A DNA stretch of 64,000 nt from Leishmania donovani (taxonomy: Eukaryota; Euglenozoa; Kinetoplastea; Trypanosomatida; Trypanosomatidae): positions 565,777-629,776 of the forward strand of contig NC_018257.1 in the NCBI RefSeq assembly GCF_000227135.1, read 5' to 3'. Below, piece after piece: positions 9,248 through 20,146 of the stretch. Position 1 is the stretch's first letter. Each line of letters starts with the position of its first letter. The notes under the pieces were generated by a model, which was not told where the DNA came from, ran no database searches, and saw only the letters and a list, made by a program, of their open reading frames with translations. Position numbers and translations under genes: made by a program.

Positions 9248-12200
9248 GTTTCTCTCATGTGCGTGCCTGCGTGCTCCCTCCGTCGCCCCGTCAATCTCTA
9301 ATGCTGGTCTTCCGTCTCGCGAACGCTTCCTCGCTAACTTTTGTTGGCGACTTGCCGCTGCGCTATCAAGATAGGCAGAGGGAGAGAGTCATGTACAGCA
9401 CCTCCTCCCCCAACTCCTCCATCTGTTCGTGAAAACACGCACGTGCTTGGGCGGATGCGTGCTCCTCAAGCTGCGTGGGGCTTTCGCCGCACACGGCGAT
9501 GCTCCAGAGGCACTTTGCGTGCACATGTCTGTGTTTTAGAGTGAAGGTGGCAATGCATGTCTGCCCTCTCTCTCTGCCAGAGACGGGGAGAGAGAGGTGG
9601 CGTGGTGGTCTGCGATGATGACAAGAATGAGTTATGCTGGCGGCGCTGGGCGATGGCTGTGATGGTGGCTGCGAGACACGTTTTCGTCGCTGCAACTGCT
9701 GCTGGTGCTCCTAGGGTCAGACCCCCACCCACCTCTCACTTGTATCGTTTCCCTCTACTGCATGCGGTCTCCTTTTTTCTTTCTGATACGTGGAGGTAGC
9801 ACACATCAGATACACTATGGAGGGATGGGAGGGGCGCGCTCTTTCTTTTTGGATGCGCTCGCCGCTCTGTCGCGCCCCTTGTTTCCCCTGTTGACCTTTT
9901 TTGCCTGCTCAACCTCCCGACTGCGTGCGGTGCAGACGCTGATACAATGAAGTGGGTCCGAATGCCCGGCCAAGCAATGCCGAGCTACTCATTTCGCTTG
10001 TATCGCTCGTTCCCGTCTCTGGCATCGATAGGGAGAATAGTGGAGCATGAGGGCGCTTCTTCTCCCCACCTCGTTTCTGTTTTTCTTTTCTGTGTTGATG
10101 GCCTCGAACTGGAAAAGGAACACGGCAGCTGAACTGTTGAACAGGGCGAGCTAAGATCAACTGCCTCACCCTCTGCCGAGTTGCTTCATCAGTCTCACGC
10201 AGACACACCGGTCATGTATGTGTGCGGCAAGCGCACACTCACACCCAAACAGCGATGCAAAAGAAAAGGCGCCCACGTGTGTGTGTGCGTGTGTCTGTGC
10301 GCTCGTCTCTTCTCTTTTATGTGTATATATGTGTTTCTTTACGCGAGAGGCAGTCGAAGGAGGCGAGACGCAGAGTGGGGGAGTGGGGGGAGACAAGAGT
10401 GCGCGAGAAGTGGCGATGATCTGCGAATACTCCCTTTCGTTTCGTTCCTCGTTTGTGTGCGGGTGGGTGGGCTGCGGTGCACGCCCGCTATCCGCTGCTG
10501 GCTCTGTGCCCCCCCCCCCTCGCCTTCTGCCTCCTTGTGGTGCTGCGTTTCCTTTTATTCCTTTTTTTGCCCCCCCCCCCTTCCCCTCCCCGCTTTGGTG
10601 CTCCCACGCGTGCATGTGCACATATGTGTGTGGCCTGTGGCTCTCGCCTCTTCCTTCCCTTTGAACTTCAGATTTCTCTTGCTTTCGCAAGTGGATCGTG
10701 GAGGCTTAGGGGTCTGTGCATGTGCGTGTGTGTGGGGGGCGAGGGCGTTGGTCTCTCTCTTTGCCCCCTCGTATGCTCTCCGGCTAGCAGCATCCCGTCC
10801 CGCCTTCTTCACGGGCTTCCTTTTTGGCCGTCGTTCTTGAGAAAAAGAGAAGCCCCACGCCGACCAGCCACGCAGCTACTCAGCAACCACACACGCACAC
10901 ACGTAAACGAAGAGGGTGGCATCACAGCGAAACAGCACCGACGGTAACAACAGAGCCGCTCGAGCCTGAAGCAGTAGAGAGGCCTTCAGCAAATCATGGT
11001 ATAATCGCATATAAAGAACTAATGAAGGAAGACGCCGAATACTTTCTGTGCACGTGTTGGGATGAGTGTGGGTGTGCGCGAGCTTGGGAGTTGTACGACA
11101 CTGCTAGGGTGGCATCACGAGGCTCAACATGAGAAGCGGGGCTGGGTGGACATCTTTTTTTTTTTCCTCTGCGCCACCACTGCTTCCTTTGTGCATGTGC
11201 GTGAACGTGCCTCGTTGCTTCGCTGTGTGTCCTCCTCCTACACCGCCGCAACAGCCTCTTTCCTTCCTACGGTCACCCCCTTAGCACTACGAACGGCTTC
11301 GCGTCTCCGTAACCTGCCGCGGAGGCAGCGATGTGATTTCCTTTTGCGAATGTATTCTGTGGCTGAGCGGGCATGTGCGCATCGTCCGCGTCCGTCGAGG
11401 TATGAGCGGAGTCGGCGAGAGAGATGGTAAGCGAGAGAGAAGGAGCACATAAAGAAGAAAGCTGTAGAGGCATCGCCACCGCTGAAGAGTGGGCGCGCTC
11501 TCGGTCAGCGCACCACCCCACGCTACCGCGTTATGTCTTTGTGTGCGTGTATCCGATAGGGCCTGCGCTTCTAGCCGTTGCCGTTTATCGCGGATGGCGC
11601 CACGTCAGCGGGCCTGAAAGCGAGCGCTTTCTGTGCGGCGTGCCCCTTCTGCTGCCATGGTGTGCATCGATTCAGCGTCGCGATCGCCTCGAATACAAAT
11701 GCGGCACAGAAACGTTTTCACATGCGCGCAACTCCGCAAGCGAAGAGAAAAACACCATGTGAGGGGGAAAGAAGAAGGCGCTCGTGGCGGCAACTGGCAT
11801 CGCCCCTCTCTCTTTGCTGGCGCGTGCGGGGAGCACCTCAGTGTCGCCGAACGAAAAAAGAAAAAGCGACGGGGCTCTCCCTATATGCGTGCATTATGTT
11901 CCCTGTGGAATGTGCGCTGGGGGAGGGCGCAGGAGGATGTGCGTGTGTGGTGGAGGTGTTGGTGGAGTGGGGCATGACTCGAGGGGGCTGGGCACTTCCG
12001 ATGCCATCGATCGCCTCATTGCTTCTCTCCCTCACTTTTCTTCTCTTCCATTCGCCTTTTCTCTCTCTCGGTGGGTGCTCACGATCACTTGTAAACGTGT
12101 ACAGATGCGATGATCGCAGGCCGCGCCGTAGCTCTCGCCGTCCTTTTGCAGAGGGGTTTGCCATCTCTGGCCACTGCCCTGCACCGGTTTGGTGCCCGTG

Positions 12201-12254
12201 CTCGGCGTACGCTGGCCACTACTTGAAGCACACTGAGGGCGAGTGGTCGAAAAC
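9248..12254. other. 3 kb non-coding spacer
   Basis: Contains GT/CA runs, C tracts (near 10509-10518 and 10571-10580) and pyrimidine tracts. No frame on either strand has sustained protein-like composition. It presumably holds the reductase 3' UTR and the next gene's 5' UTR. Confidence 0.6.
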
Positions 12255-14345
12255 ATGCGCACCGCCCACCCTCTGCGGTGCCTTCGCCGATGCCACTTTG
12301 TTCTTGCTCGCCGTGGTCACGGCGGCACGGCGCAGATGCAGCGGGAACTGAAGAGGCTTGCGTTGTTGGAGGAGTTCATCACGCAGCCCGCGGAGACGCG
12401 CGCACAACAAGCGCCGGCGACGACGGCCGCATGCACCGCAGCGTACTTGCGTGAGCTTCCACAGCGGGTGGAACAGATGCGCGGCATTGCTGCCACAGCA
12501 AACGGCGACCAAGCACTCCCGGAGCACGGCGTTGCCGGAACTTCTGCCTCGGCCACTTTGCTCACCGAACATGAGGAGAGCAGGAGACCTTCGGGCGAGG
12601 TCAGCGCGCCACAGGTAAGCACTCTTTCGCAGTTTCTCTCTGCTTGCAAGGAGCATCGCGTCCGGTACAGCTCCTCGGCTGATCCTGCTTTACGGAAGCA
12701 GGGTCGCGACGTGTTCCGTAGTTTCTGGAGCCGGCATGCAAGCAGTGCGGTAGCCTGCTGCTACGAGAGTGTCCGTGACCTTGGCTTCGTGGCGGACATC
12801 GGGCTCGCTGATACCGGTCTGCACCTTGGCATGCGCGACATGCGAGGCATGCTGCGCGTGCTGCAGACGAACCACGCAGCTGCCTCGAGCCTCGACACCA
12901 CCCGCGTTCTCGGCTACCTTGCGCGCGAGCTGCAGTACTGGGAGTCCCGAAAAGACAGCGAGAGCGATGGAAGCACAGCACCCGCGCCTGTGAGTCTCAT
13001 GGCGTTCCGCGCGGCTCTCACAGACGTCGCGCTCGGCCGGCTCGCATCCATTTTTGTTCAGCAGCGTCATTGTGCGGAGAGCTTCACACGACCACGCGTG
13101 AAGGCGGCAGCGAATGTGCCGGCGTCAGACGACTCCGTCTTTCCGCCTGCGCAAGCTTCCGGCGCTGATGCAGTGTGGGGACTGGAGGCGCTCTCCGTCT
13201 TGCATGCCCGCGACGCCACGGAGGGCGTCCTGGAAGATGTGTGGACTGGCAAGCAGCTCTGCCTACTGCGCCAGCAGCGCGAGCCTGCGCACCTTCGATC
13301 TACGCCAGCGTTTCCGGATGTGCCGAGCGCAACGGTGCCAATGAGTGCTCTTGCAACCGAAGTTCAGCATCTGCTCGTGTCGGAGCTGTTTCGTGTCGTC
13401 GCAGCACGCCGGCGCGACCTCCGCATGACGGACATCGTTCACGCCTACGCCTTGCTGCGCGTGCATCTGCGGCTCTTGTGGCCGCCGTACGGGAGACAGC
13501 CGCCGCCGCAACCCTCGCGTGCGGCGCGGCACCACAGCCGCGGCTGCGCGTCTGTGGAAAGGGATCGGTCGCATGCTGCGTCGACCTCGGCCCCTGCGAC
13601 TGCTCAGCGACGCCCGCTTTGGTACGAAAAAGACACGCTCTTCCGCGTCACCTGGGGCCTCGCCGTCGCCCTGGCCAGCAAGGATCGCGTTTTTATCAGC
13701 GGCTATCATTTTGTCAAGATCGTCGCCGTGCTGGCGAAGCTGCCAGCGTTTGTGCTCTCGCAGGAGCCGCACGTGAAGACGGAGCTGCGCCGTTTCGAAT
13801 TGCCACACAGAGGCGTCGCGTTTAGAAGGGATGCCGCCGAAGACGACGCAGTGTCGCGTTTTGTGTGCGCCACCATTGCGGCTGAGGTGATACGCCAGGA
13901 GATGGCAGTGGAGGCCGGCTCGAAGCCGCCCACGGCGGTAGCGCTGCACCCGAGCGATTTCTGGCGCTTCATAGTTGCCAAGGCGTGCGTATTTATGCCG
14001 AGTCTGCCGCCTGAGCAGCGTCGGATTGTATGTCGCAGTCTCCACCTCGCCATCACTGAGAAGCGGGCCCACCTGCTTCCCCTCCATGCTAGCGCCACCG
14101 CTCGCTCGGCACCAGTGCTGCAGTCAGCGCGGCGAGTTCGCAGCGATAGCATCGGGAGGCAGTTTGGGTCGAGGACCGTCTCGCCAGATGGCAGCGGCGC
14201 CGCCTCCGCTTCAGAGATCCTTCGCCCGCTGGTGGAGGAAATGGAGGACTATCCCGAGCCTTACGAGGCGTGTATAAAAGACCATCGACCACGTTCGCCG
14301 CCGCCCCGCGTAGCACCGAGACGGCGACCACAGTGGCAGCGATGA
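12255..14345 (+). CDS. Conserved-type hypothetical protein, probably mitochondrial, alpha-helical
   Basis: 696 aa from the ATG at 12255; a GTG 12 bases upstream is in frame but not a eukaryotic start. The first ~25 residues are rich in Arg, His, Cys and Leu and lack acidic residues, which suits a mitochondrial presequence. The body is Ala/Leu/Arg-rich and helical, with blocks around residues 150-290, 350-420 and 450-650 that resemble helical-repeat organelle proteins, but no named domain or catalytic motif is visible. Two low-complexity Ala/Ser/Pro inserts (about 415-455 and 620-660) look disordered. Codon use is strongly G/C-ending, as expected for this genome. Function unknown; an RNA-metabolism role would be a guess. 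Confidence 0.8.
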   Translation: MRTAHPLRCLRRCHFVLARRGHGGTAQMQRELKRLALLEEFITQPAETRAQQAPATTAACTAAYLRELPQRVEQMRGIAATANGDQALPEHGVAGTSASATLLTEHEESRRPSGEVSAPQVSTLSQFLSACKEHRVRYSSSADPALRKQGRDVFRSFWSRHASSAVACCYESVRDLGFVADIGLADTGLHLGMRDMRGMLRVLQTNHAAASSLDTTRVLGYLARELQYWESRKDSESDGSTAPAPVSLMAFRAALTDVALGRLASIFVQQRHCAESFTRPRVKAAANVPASDDSVFPPAQASGADAVWGLEALSVLHARDATEGVLEDVWTGKQLCLLRQQREPAHLRSTPAFPDVPSATVPMSALATEVQHLLVSELFRVVAARRRDLRMTDIVHAYALLRVHLRLLWPPYGRQPPPQPSRAARHHSRGCASVERDRSHAASTSAPATAQRRPLWYEKDTLFRVTWGLAVALASKDRVFISGYHFVKIVAVLAKLPAFVLSQEPHVKTELRRFELPHRGVAFRRDAAEDDAVSRFVCATIAAEVIRQEMAVEAGSKPPTAVALHPSDFWRFIVAKACVFMPSLPPEQRRIVCRSLHLAITEKRAHLLPLHASATARSAPVLQSARRVRSDSIGRQFGSRTVSPDGSGAASASEILRPLVEEMEDYPEPYEACIKDHRPRSPPPRVAPRRRPQWQR

Positions 14346-15442
14346 CAAAATACGAGAGCCACTCGGTCGCTGCTCTCTCTCTCTGGTGCGCGCGCCTTGC
14401 TGTCGACGTGCAGCGGTTTGCGCTGCTTGTCTCTCTAAAGAAGGCTGTTTCGCGCACGAGGCAGAGGGAGGAGGGGGGGGGTAGCAACCATGTGGGTCTG
14501 TCACCGGACGGGGTACTGTTATGCCTCTCCTACGGTGCTGCCCCTCATCCGCCCTTCTTTGTCTCTCCTGGCGTCAAACGCCATCATCACACACGGAAAC
14601 GGAGGACTGAGGTGGTATGAGCCCAGCGCATGGGTATGCACGCGCACGACGAAAGTGGGAAGGGGAGCTTCTTCCTGTGATTTCGCAAAGAGGTACACAT
14701 GTGTGTGTTGCGGGGGGAGGGGGGCGAATCCCGCGGCGCACCACGGCACCACCACCGACAGAGGCGCCAGCCATGCGGCACATGCACTTCTCCTCTCTTG
14801 GAATTCCACCTCGCCGTTTCCTTGTTCTGCGTCGCACATGCCCCGATCCCCCTTTCTTCTTCTCGCTCATCTCTTCATTGGCATGATCGTAGGCTTGTTT
14901 GTTGTCCGTGGTCTGCTGTCGTGCACGTACGTGCGCGCATCGGCACACGTATACCCACACGTCGTTTCGCTCACTGCGGTCTGCTGGAGATAGTCAAGGG
15001 CGGAGGCCCACTTAGTTGCGTATAAAGCAACCGCACAAAGACCTCTTAGAACCCCTCCCGAAACGAAAAGGAGAGTGGGGCGGGTCATCCATTATCGCAC
15101 TGAAGGCAAGCGGCGCGTAATTCACTGCACCCAACGCGCATCTTCCCTCTGTTCATCAGACGTGCGCCGCGGGTGGTGTGCGGTAGTTTGTTTTGGACCG
15201 TGGCAAGCGCGCACGTTCGAGGTATTCCCTCTTTAGCTTCTCCTCGCTCTTTAGGACCCTATTCAGCGCGCTCCTTCGGTGGTCTGGTCACCTCCCACCT
15301 CAAAGGCGCGCGTCTGTTTCTCTCTCAAGGCGCCCACCCTCTAGGTCTGCCATCGACTAGCCCATCCGCCCTCGCCTTGCTGGTTGCCCTTGCTTATTTA
15401 GCGTTGATAGCCCTTTCATGTGCTTTACCATTGTCACGGGAA
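14346..15442. other. Non-coding spacer
   Basis: 1.1 kb with a G tract (near 14474-14481), pyrimidine tracts between 15200 and 15440 and no convincing reading frame. The tract ending in AG near 15400 could serve as the splice acceptor for the next gene. Confidence 0.55.
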
Positions 15443-15829
15443 ATGCTGCGCTGCTTCAACGGATCGATGCTGCGCCCCACGCGCGGCGCCGCTTCTCTGG
15501 CGACTGCGACTGCCCCCGCTGCCATAGCGCTGCCGGCTCGTCAGTTCCATAGCGTGTACGGCATTATTGGCTCCTGCCTCATGTGCGGCGCCTGCATGCT
15601 GTGCTTCGGCTCCTGGGCAAACAACTACTGCAACGTGAAGAAGTACGGCCGCTGGCGCTTTCGAAACTCGATCGATGATGTCATCATGGTCTCCGACTTC
15701 CGTGGCGCGCGCTACTTCGGGGCCTTCCTCGGCTTTCTCTTTTGGTGGTTTGTCGTAGGCCCGCAGAAGTACCGCTGGAACAGCAACTTGGCCGACATTC
15801 CCGGCAACACACGCATCGGGCCCTTCTAA
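15443..15829 (+). CDS. Small two-span membrane protein, probably mitochondrial
   Basis: 128 aa from ATG 15443. The open frame extends upstream to 15173 without an ATG, and that part is pyrimidine-rich leader, so I exclude it. The N-terminus has Arg, Ser and Ala with no acidic residues (residues 1-33), resembling an import presequence. Two hydrophobic segments follow, at about residues 35-56 (Cys/Met/Gly-rich) and 92-108 (Phe/Trp-rich), separated by a basic loop with a Lys-Lys-Tyr-Gly-Arg-Trp motif. Such proteins in trypanosomatids are often lineage-specific subunits of respiratory or ATP synthase complexes, but I do not recognise this one. The compact size and codon bias support a real gene. 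Confidence 0.75.
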   Translation: MLRCFNGSMLRPTRGAASLATATAPAAIALPARQFHSVYGIIGSCLMCGACMLCFGSWANNYCNVKKYGRWRFRNSIDDVIMVSDFRGARYFGAFLGFLFWWFVVGPQKYRWNSNLADIPGNTRIGPF

Positions 15830-16089
15830 ACGCCCACGCCGATAGACAGTAGTCGCTGTCGACGGACCGAGGCAACGAAAACGAGAATGGCCTTGCCGGT
15901 GAGATGCGGAAAGGGGGAGGAGCCGGGTTCAGCGCGCGCCTGCACGGTAGCGGAGAAGGGCTGGCGTCTCCTTGCTTGTGCGAGTCCACCAGAGGCGGTC
16001 GGGGCTGCAGCTGCACACTTAAGCTGTGCATCCTCTCTTGGCTTACTAATGTCCCTCTCCTCCCCGTCTTCCGTGGGAGGCCCTGCTAC

Positions 16090-16140
16090 ACATATATGTA
16101 CATATATGCGTATATGCATATATATATATATATATAATAT
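16090..16140. repeat. AT/CATA microsatellite
   Basis: Alternating purine-pyrimidine TA-rich tract of about 50 bases. Confidence 0.85.
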
Positions 16141-17070
16141 GTATGCACGTGTATGTCTTTTGACTCCACCTATCAGCAGTGCTGAATCGGCCGTTTGTCG
16201 CTGCGCTGTTTGTACTTGCCTGTGTGGAGTAGGAACGGCGTTACTTTCGCCCCTTCTCTGGCGCCCCTCGGACAGCAGCAGATGCGTACGTACGTTTACG
16301 TGAAGGCAGAGGAAGGGAAGGGGGGGGGTGACGGCATCCGCAGCGTATTTTGCTCGTGTGTGTGTGTGTGTCGTCTCGCACATGCATGGCGTGTGCTGCT
16401 TCCGTCTGGTGGCCGTTTTTTTTTTTCGGACGCCACTCATCATCTCCGTCTCGAGGGCGGGACACCGAAAAGGAGGTTCAGCGACGAACAACGGAAAGAC
16501 AAAGAGAAAGCGAACTTCTGTGGCAAGACAACATCGCCGGCGACTGGGAGGGGAGGGGATGTGTTGGGGGGCTGAGGAGGACGCGGCACGAAAGAGATGA
16601 AATTCGGCATGTGGATCTCCGCCTTCGCTTGCGCCCCGGCGTCTGCATTGTTCGTATTGTGCATCCGATGGGGATGCGCAGTGGAGGAAGAGGTTCACAC
16701 AGGCAGCGCCGTGTCAGTGTCCCTTGCGCCACGTCTGCCACTTCTCTCTCGTCGTCTTGCGCGATGGGCTGGCCTGCCCCACCCTCTTCGTGCAATGGAC
16801 TCGCATCCGCCAATGCGTCCGCGTGGTATCGCTTGTCCAGGCGCGCCACCCCTATGACTACACCGACCCCCTCTCGGGCCCCCTCCTTCCTCGCCTCCGT
16901 GTGCCTTGGACTTGCTCAATCGCACACGCGATTCTCCGCTACACACACACAAACATACACACCAACCTTGGCGCGCACAATGCGATCGTGGGCGACCCCT
17001 CCCCGCTTACATCCTATCGCGCACGCACTCGCACAGCACCAGTGGGACTGTCCGACGCGGCCCACTCCCA

Positions 17071-17108
17071 TCCTCCCTGTTTTGTTTGCGCTCTTACCTC
17101 ACCTTTAG
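17071..17108 (+). promoter_or_regulatory. Candidate trans-splice acceptor for EMC4
   Basis: Pyrimidine-rich tract from 17071 ending in an AG at 17107-17108, ten bases before the ATG at 17119. This supports choosing that ATG over upstream in-frame codons. Confidence 0.5.
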
Positions 17109-17118
17109 CTCTCAAGCG

Positions 17119-17571
17119 ATGGCTTCTGCAGTAGCCGATGTCAACGCCTCGGCGAAGCAGATGACGGACAAGGAGATCACCCGCCATCGCGTCATGGCTC
17201 GCCTGAGTGAAATCCGCACGCAGCCCCTGAAGCAGCTGCCCATGACCGTCTTCATGATGTGGATGGTGGGCAATGAGGTCAGCATCTTCTCGATCATGTT
17301 TGTCGGCATGGCCGTTGTGAACCCGCTGCAGTCTATTCTGAGTGCTGGCAAGCTGTTCGCTGACTTCGAAGAGGACACAAAGACCGACCGGCAGATTCGA
17401 TCGGCCGTGAATCAGGCCCGCTGGATCTACATTGGCTGCTGCCTCATCGCCTTTTTGGTGGCACTTGTGAAGCTGAACTGGATGGAGCTGCTGCCGGTGA
17501 GCTCCATGGACTGGATGGACAACACGCCGCCGACATACCAGGAGCTCAGCAGCGGTGCCTTCTACCGTTGA
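17119..17571 (+). CDS. EMC4: ER membrane protein complex subunit 4 (EMC4, DUF1077 family)
   Basis: 150 aa. EMC4 is a core subunit of the ER membrane complex, which inserts tail-anchored and multi-span proteins into the ER membrane. The family hallmark is visible: a conserved stretch around residues 43-75 in which a Met-rich segment with a Gly-Asn pair leads into the first hydrophobic span (Ser-Ile-Phe motif), followed by Pro-Leu-Gln-Ser; a second span lies at about 99-117. The length is a little below that of animal EMC4 (about 180 aa). The open frame extends upstream to 16906, but that part is leader-like and lies before the pyrimidine tract. Confidence 0.88.
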   Translation: MASAVADVNASAKQMTDKEITRHRVMARLSEIRTQPLKQLPMTVFMMWMVGNEVSIFSIMFVGMAVVNPLQSILSAGKLFADFEEDTKTDRQIRSAVNQARWIYIGCCLIAFLVALVKLNWMELLPVSSMDWMDNTPPTYQELSSGAFYR

Positions 17572-18646
17572 GCTCTCGCGGATTATCTGACGGACGCAGC
17601 GTGAACATGCGCACGGAGCGAAGGGATCAGCGACGCTGTACCTTGATGTGTGCACGTGTGTTCTCACTCGCTCTTCCTCTTGTGCGCCGCTTCGGACTGC
17701 ATGTGCCGGCGCCATGTGAAGAGCGGCGTGCTGCTCTTTCGTGCTATGCGTGTGTGGTGGTGGCGTCCACGCTGTCTCGCCTGCCGGTGCCGCTGTGGGC
17801 TGCCGTGTCTGTTCTAATAGCCGTTGTGTGTGTGTGTGTGTGTCTGCCCGTGTGTGAGAGGTAAGCGGATGTGTGGATGATGGGCTATGGAAGCCGTCGA
17901 GAGGCGTAGGGCATCTGCAGTGGCCCGGTGCCAAGGTCAGACACGGAGGGAGTTAGCCGGAGAGGGCCCGGGTCTCGAGCTGGCGGTATGATGGTTGCGC
18001 TCTGCGGCCTCCAGCACCGTCATCGATTGGCCAGTCCAGGTCCTCCGTCTTTTGTGATCGCGCTTGGGGATGCTGCGAATCCGCTGGCCACGGTGTGGGT
18101 GTGACTGTGTGCGCCTTTGGTGCTTATATCGTTGTGTGCGGTTCACGGGCCCGCTTGTTTTGGATTCGGAAATGGACAACACGAAGACATCCGCCTGGCG
18201 TGCCGGTGCGTAGCGGGGCGAGGACGGGCGGCGTGGCACAAAAGGACGTCGGCGCGCTTTGCCCTTTTGAGGGGCGCTGTTTTGTCGATATCCGCGAGGC
18301 GCCGCTGCCCGTGTTGGCATGCGGTGCGGGCCCTTGAAAGCCGAGGTCATCTGCTTGCGCGTGAGGCACAATGTGGGCTATGCGCTGGCTTGTAGACTGT
18401 GCTTTCCCCATCTGCTTCTCGCTGCCGTCACTCTCTGTCCCCTCATCCTTGATTTCTGCTAATGCTGATGTTTTCTTGCAAGTCCTTCCACACAGGATCC
18501 CTCAAGGAGAGCGAGACGCCGCACTCCGCCCTCAGAGCCCACCGGCAGCGCCCCGCTCCGTCGTATCAAGAGTATCGCCGGCCCTTGCAGCACCATCCTG
18601 CGTAGGACCACACGCTCTCTTTTCGAATCTCCCCCTTTGCCGCGTC
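17572..18646. other. Non-coding spacer
   Basis: 1.1 kb holding the EMC4 3' UTR and the Hsp33 leader. A TG microsatellite lies at about 17824-17843. An in-frame ATG at 18371 lies upstream of the candidate splice acceptor at 18481-18482 and is judged not to be used. Confidence 0.55.
18420..18482 (+). promoter_or_regulatory. Candidate trans-splice acceptor for Hsp33
   Basis: Pyrimidine-rich stretch ending in a CAAG at 18479-18482. If used, the mature mRNA would begin downstream of the ATG at 18371 and translation would start at 18647. Confidence 0.45.
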
Positions 18647-20146
18647 ATGCGAGCGCACGCCTTCTTGCGCTGCGCCGCCAGGGTGATGGCTCCAGGGGCA
18701 GCCACATGCACCTCCTCCGTCTCTTCCTCGCCCTCACCCTCGTCGTATTCCGCAGCGTCTGCCCACAGCACCATGCACGCGTTTCGCACGCGTGACATTA
18801 CGCTGCGTGTGCCCAGCAAAGACAAGCTTCTGCGCTTCTCCTTTTGCTCTGCCCGCCATCTCCTGGCTGAGACGATCCGTCGGCACGACCTCCTGCGGAG
18901 CACCAGGGCTCATGTGGGCTTCTTGCAGCTCCTCGGAACACAGATCACGTTTGCAAACCTGCTTGCCTCCGCACTAGAGGGCGAGGAGCGAGTGGAAGCT
19001 CGATTCACCGCGGAAGAGGCCACCATCTTGACGGAGGCGCTGGCGCTGGGGGAGTGTCGGTGCTACCTGCGACCCGAGTACAATGCGCAGCTGGCGGAAT
19101 GTGGTCTTCCGACGTTCCCGCTGCGCGTGAACCGTATCCTGTATCGCCAGGAGAAGCCTTTTTCGTCGGTCGTGCACGCCGATCTGGCCGAGCTCCTTCA
19201 GCCCCCTTGTGGCGTCGCCTCCAACTCCGCTGCTGCTGCCACTGGCGCAAACGAAGCCAGCGATGCACCGTTCTCCTTGTATCTGCCTGGCACGGAGAGG
19301 CGGGTGCCGCTGGAGGCGTGGAAGAGCTTCTTCTCCTACAACAGCAGCCTGCACGCCTACAACTACCTGCGCCGGTCCGACGGCAGCGTCCCGGCGGTGT
19401 GGCTGCAGTCCCGGGTCGACGCGGCCAGGCTTATGGACCACGGATTCTTGAACGCGGACGGCACTGCTGCAGCTGCTGCATGGAAGCGTGGCGAGGCGTG
19501 CAGTGACGAGGACGAAGAGAAGAAGGCGCAAGATATCCGGCGAGCTCTTCTGCATGCAATCCCATTCAGCTTTGGTGTGGTGGTGACGCCGCTGGCTGCT
19601 GGCGTTGCGGTAGACCAACGTGTGAACCAGCTGAACCGTGTAGTGATGGAGTCCGCCGCGCTGCTGAGCGCATCGCCAGGCGGCGGCGCAACGGTCACCT
19701 CGGCTCTGCAGCCGCTTCTAGATCGATGCGCAGAGAAGCACACTGCGTGCCAGCACATCCTGTCTCTGGTTTCTGGCGACCACGATGGTGCCTATCAAGC
19801 CGCGGTGGCGGCTCGGCAGTACAACGACGATCCGGCGCAGGTGGCTGCGGTGGTGGACCCGATACGGCGAGCGCTGGGGGTGCAGGACTTTGTGGTCCCC
19901 CTTGCGGCAGCGGAAGCGGCGCGGACGGGGTTGGACTTTTTTTGCCGCTGCTCGAAGCAGAACGTCCTGGAGTCCCTCGTCTCCGCGCCCCCTCGTGCGC
20001 TGGAGTCGCTGAAGGGGAGCGGCAACACAGTTCACTGCTCCTTTTGTGGAAGACGGTACAAGCTCGCCGGCGCAGAGTGGCAGGAGCTGGAAATGGCTCG
20101 ATCCGCTTCCACGCCGCCGCAGCGATCACAGTCCCTCACAGAGTAG
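18647..20146 (+). CDS. HSP33: Hsp33-family redox-regulated chaperone
   Basis: 499 aa from ATG 18647 (the frame is open from ATG 18371, giving 591 aa, but that ATG precedes a likely splice acceptor). Hsp33 is a holdase: in its reduced state a C-terminal zinc centre keeps it inactive, and oxidative unfolding activates it. The zinc signature is intact: C433-x-C435, 28 residues, then C464-x-x-C467, within the family spacing of about 27-32. The preceding ~350 residues match the layout of the substrate-binding domain, with inserts (around 205-215 and 275-300) making it far longer than bacterial Hsp33 (about 290 aa). The first ~45 residues are Arg/Ala/Ser-rich and could be an organelle-targeting peptide. 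Hsp33 is mainly bacterial and rare in eukaryotes, but is known in trypanosomatids. The last codons are duplicated at 453-517. Confidence 0.9.
   Translation: MRAHAFLRCAARVMAPGAATCTSSVSSSPSPSSYSAASAHSTMHAFRTRDITLRVPSKDKLLRFSFCSARHLLAETIRRHDLLRSTRAHVGFLQLLGTQITFANLLASALEGEERVEARFTAEEATILTEALALGECRCYLRPEYNAQLAECGLPTFPLRVNRILYRQEKPFSSVVHADLAELLQPPCGVASNSAAAATGANEASDAPFSLYLPGTERRVPLEAWKSFFSYNSSLHAYNYLRRSDGSVPAVWLQSRVDAARLMDHGFLNADGTAAAAAWKRGEACSDEDEEKKAQDIRRALLHAIPFSFGVVVTPLAAGVAVDQRVNQLNRVVMESAALLSASPGGGATVTSALQPLLDRCAEKHTACQHILSLVSGDHDGAYQAAVAARQYNDDPAQVAAVVDPIRRALGVQDFVVPLAAAEAARTGLDFFCRCSKQNVLESLVSAPPRALESLKGSGNTVHCSFCGRRYKLAGAEWQELEMARSASTPPQRSQSLTE

Larger units (their letters stand above)
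15830..17118. other. Non-coding spacer with AT microsatellite
   Basis: 1.3 kb with an alternating TA/CATA microsatellite at 16090-16140, a G8 tract near 16321, a GT run near 16359-16370 and a pyrimidine tract before the next gene. No supported reading frame. Confidence 0.6.

Noticed and set aside
18371..18646. 92-codon N-terminal extension of Hsp33 from ATG 18371
   Set aside because: The extension spans a pyrimidine tract and likely splice acceptor at 18481-18482, so the ATG is probably not in the mature mRNA; mRNA 5' mapping could overturn this.
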